Below are positions 61,014 through 61,367 of a DNA stretch of 61,367 nt, piece after piece. The number at the start of each line of letters is the position of its first letter. Within the stretch, counting starts at the first letter, position 1. Source of the DNA: Chloroflexota bacterium (lineage in GTDB: Bacteria > Chloroflexota > Dehalococcoidia > Lucifugimonadales > UBA3495); the NCBI GenBank assembly GCA_028874075.1, contig JAPPLU010000061.1:385-61751 (forward strand), given 5' to 3'. Under the pieces are notes generated by a model that saw nothing but the letters and a program-made list of their open reading frames with translations, did not search any database and was not told the DNA's origin. Position numbers and translations under genes: made by a program.

Positions 61014-61043
61014 ATTATAAATGCTGCTGGCCCAATTGTCCAA
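61014..61043 (-). promoter_or_regulatory. Promoter of the DUF1800-DUF1501 genes
   Basis: On the minus strand TTGGAC (61038-61043), 18 bp, then a perfect TATAAT (61014-61019). Transcription would start near 61007, about 134 nt before the ATG. Confidence 0.65.
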
Positions 61044-61321
61044 TAGTGGTTTGACTTTTTCTCCACCTTCAACAATCCCTTTACCAACCGCCTTGTGGCA
61101 GGTCCGGGTGTTGGGGCGTATGGTTGTCTGCTTGGATGGCTGACACCACCCCCTTGCCACCCCGTATAACACCCCTCCACCATAAAACCATGACCCAATC
61201 GCCGTTTACCACGGAGACACAGTTGCCCCAGCCGTACACCAGCCATCTCTGCGAAACTCCGCGTCCTCAGCGTCTCTGCAGTAAATGGCGTCCTCGAAAT
61301 GAGACATCTCTACCCAAAAAC

Positions 61322-61367
61322 GGGACAAAATGGGACACAGTGGGACACTTTTCAAAAAAATTCTCAC
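61322..61367 (+). repeat. 10-bp tandem block at the right edge
   Basis: GGGACAAAAT, GGGACACAGT, GGGACACTTT, then TCAAAAAAATTCTCAC at the window end. Same layout as 20001-20046. Confidence 0.7.

Larger units (their letters stand above)
60874..61367. other. Right-end intergenic region with repeats
   Basis: It holds the DUF1800 leader and promoter, a repeat-like stretch at about 61192-61290 (TTTACCACGGAGACACAG, then TCTGCGAAACTCCGCG, CAGCGTCTCTGCAGTAAA) of a type seen in many bacterial genomes, and a 10-bp tandem block at the edge. No gene was recognised. Confidence 0.5.

Overview
The window looks like a chromosomal segment of a Chloroflexota bacterium, most likely a Dehalococcoidia/SAR202-type lineage. 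This is an inference from content, not a database match. The pointers are a short (167-residue) EF-Ts, a B12-dependent class II ribonucleotide reductase, an rsmH-ftsA-ftsZ set with no mraZ, ftsI, ftsQ or mur genes beside it, a YPT-repeat lipoprotein, a DUF1800/DUF1501 pair, and many short-chain dehydrogenases, luciferase-like flavin monooxygenases, a GMC oxidoreductase and a Rieske oxygenase. GC is high, TTG and GTG starts are used, and most ribosome-binding sites are clear GGAGG-type sequences. No tRNA, rRNA or CRISPR array was seen.

Layout. 0-4.4 kb: an SDR, a PdxA-family enzyme, a DUF4258/YgiT zinc-finger pair flanked by near-identical 18-19 bp direct repeats, an SRPBCC protein and the repeat lipoprotein. 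4.4-14 kb: a minus-strand block rsmH, ftsA, ftsZ, nrdR, two hypotheticals and nrdJ, joining cell division with dNTP supply. 14-24.6 kb: accessory metabolism (GMC oxidoreductase, cupin, small proteins, a MIOX/PhnZ-like HD protein, SDRs, a DUF4287-SRPBCC protein, a PEP mutase/isocitrate lyase-family enzyme, a sugar epimerase-like protein, a Rieske oxygenase). 24.7-26.7 kb: a single gene fusing a PLD-type nuclease domain to a P-loop (SF3/AAA-like) ATPase, the best candidate for an undescribed system. 26.8-29.3 kb: a zinc-type ABC ATPase and permease divergent from a Fur/Zur regulator, with a palindrome over the transporter -35 box. 29.5-36.3 kb: an Asp-box propeller protein, an MFS transporter, a lone amino-acid-binding lipoprotein, endonuclease IV, a minimal zinc metallopeptidase and PgpA.

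36.4-45.3 kb: the conserved translation/lipid cluster rpsB, (small membrane protein), tsf, pyrH, frr, uppS, cdsA, dxr, then rseP after a 0.93-kb repeat-rich interruption. 45.4-53.7 kb: four luciferase-like flavin enzymes, an SDR, a sodium/solute symporter and a small unknown. 54.1-56.1 kb: an unrecognised 660-residue multidomain protein behind a consensus promoter and a strongly paired leader. 56.5-60.9 kb: an AAC(2')-like acetyltransferase, an NHL propeller, DUF1501 and DUF1800.

The intergenic DNA carries recurring short repeats: a core AGGGCAATCGCATT at seven places, 10-bp tandem blocks of the form GGGACAAAAT or GGCCCAAAAC with a shared tail at four places, a duplicated ~70-bp segment, and two REP-like hairpins.
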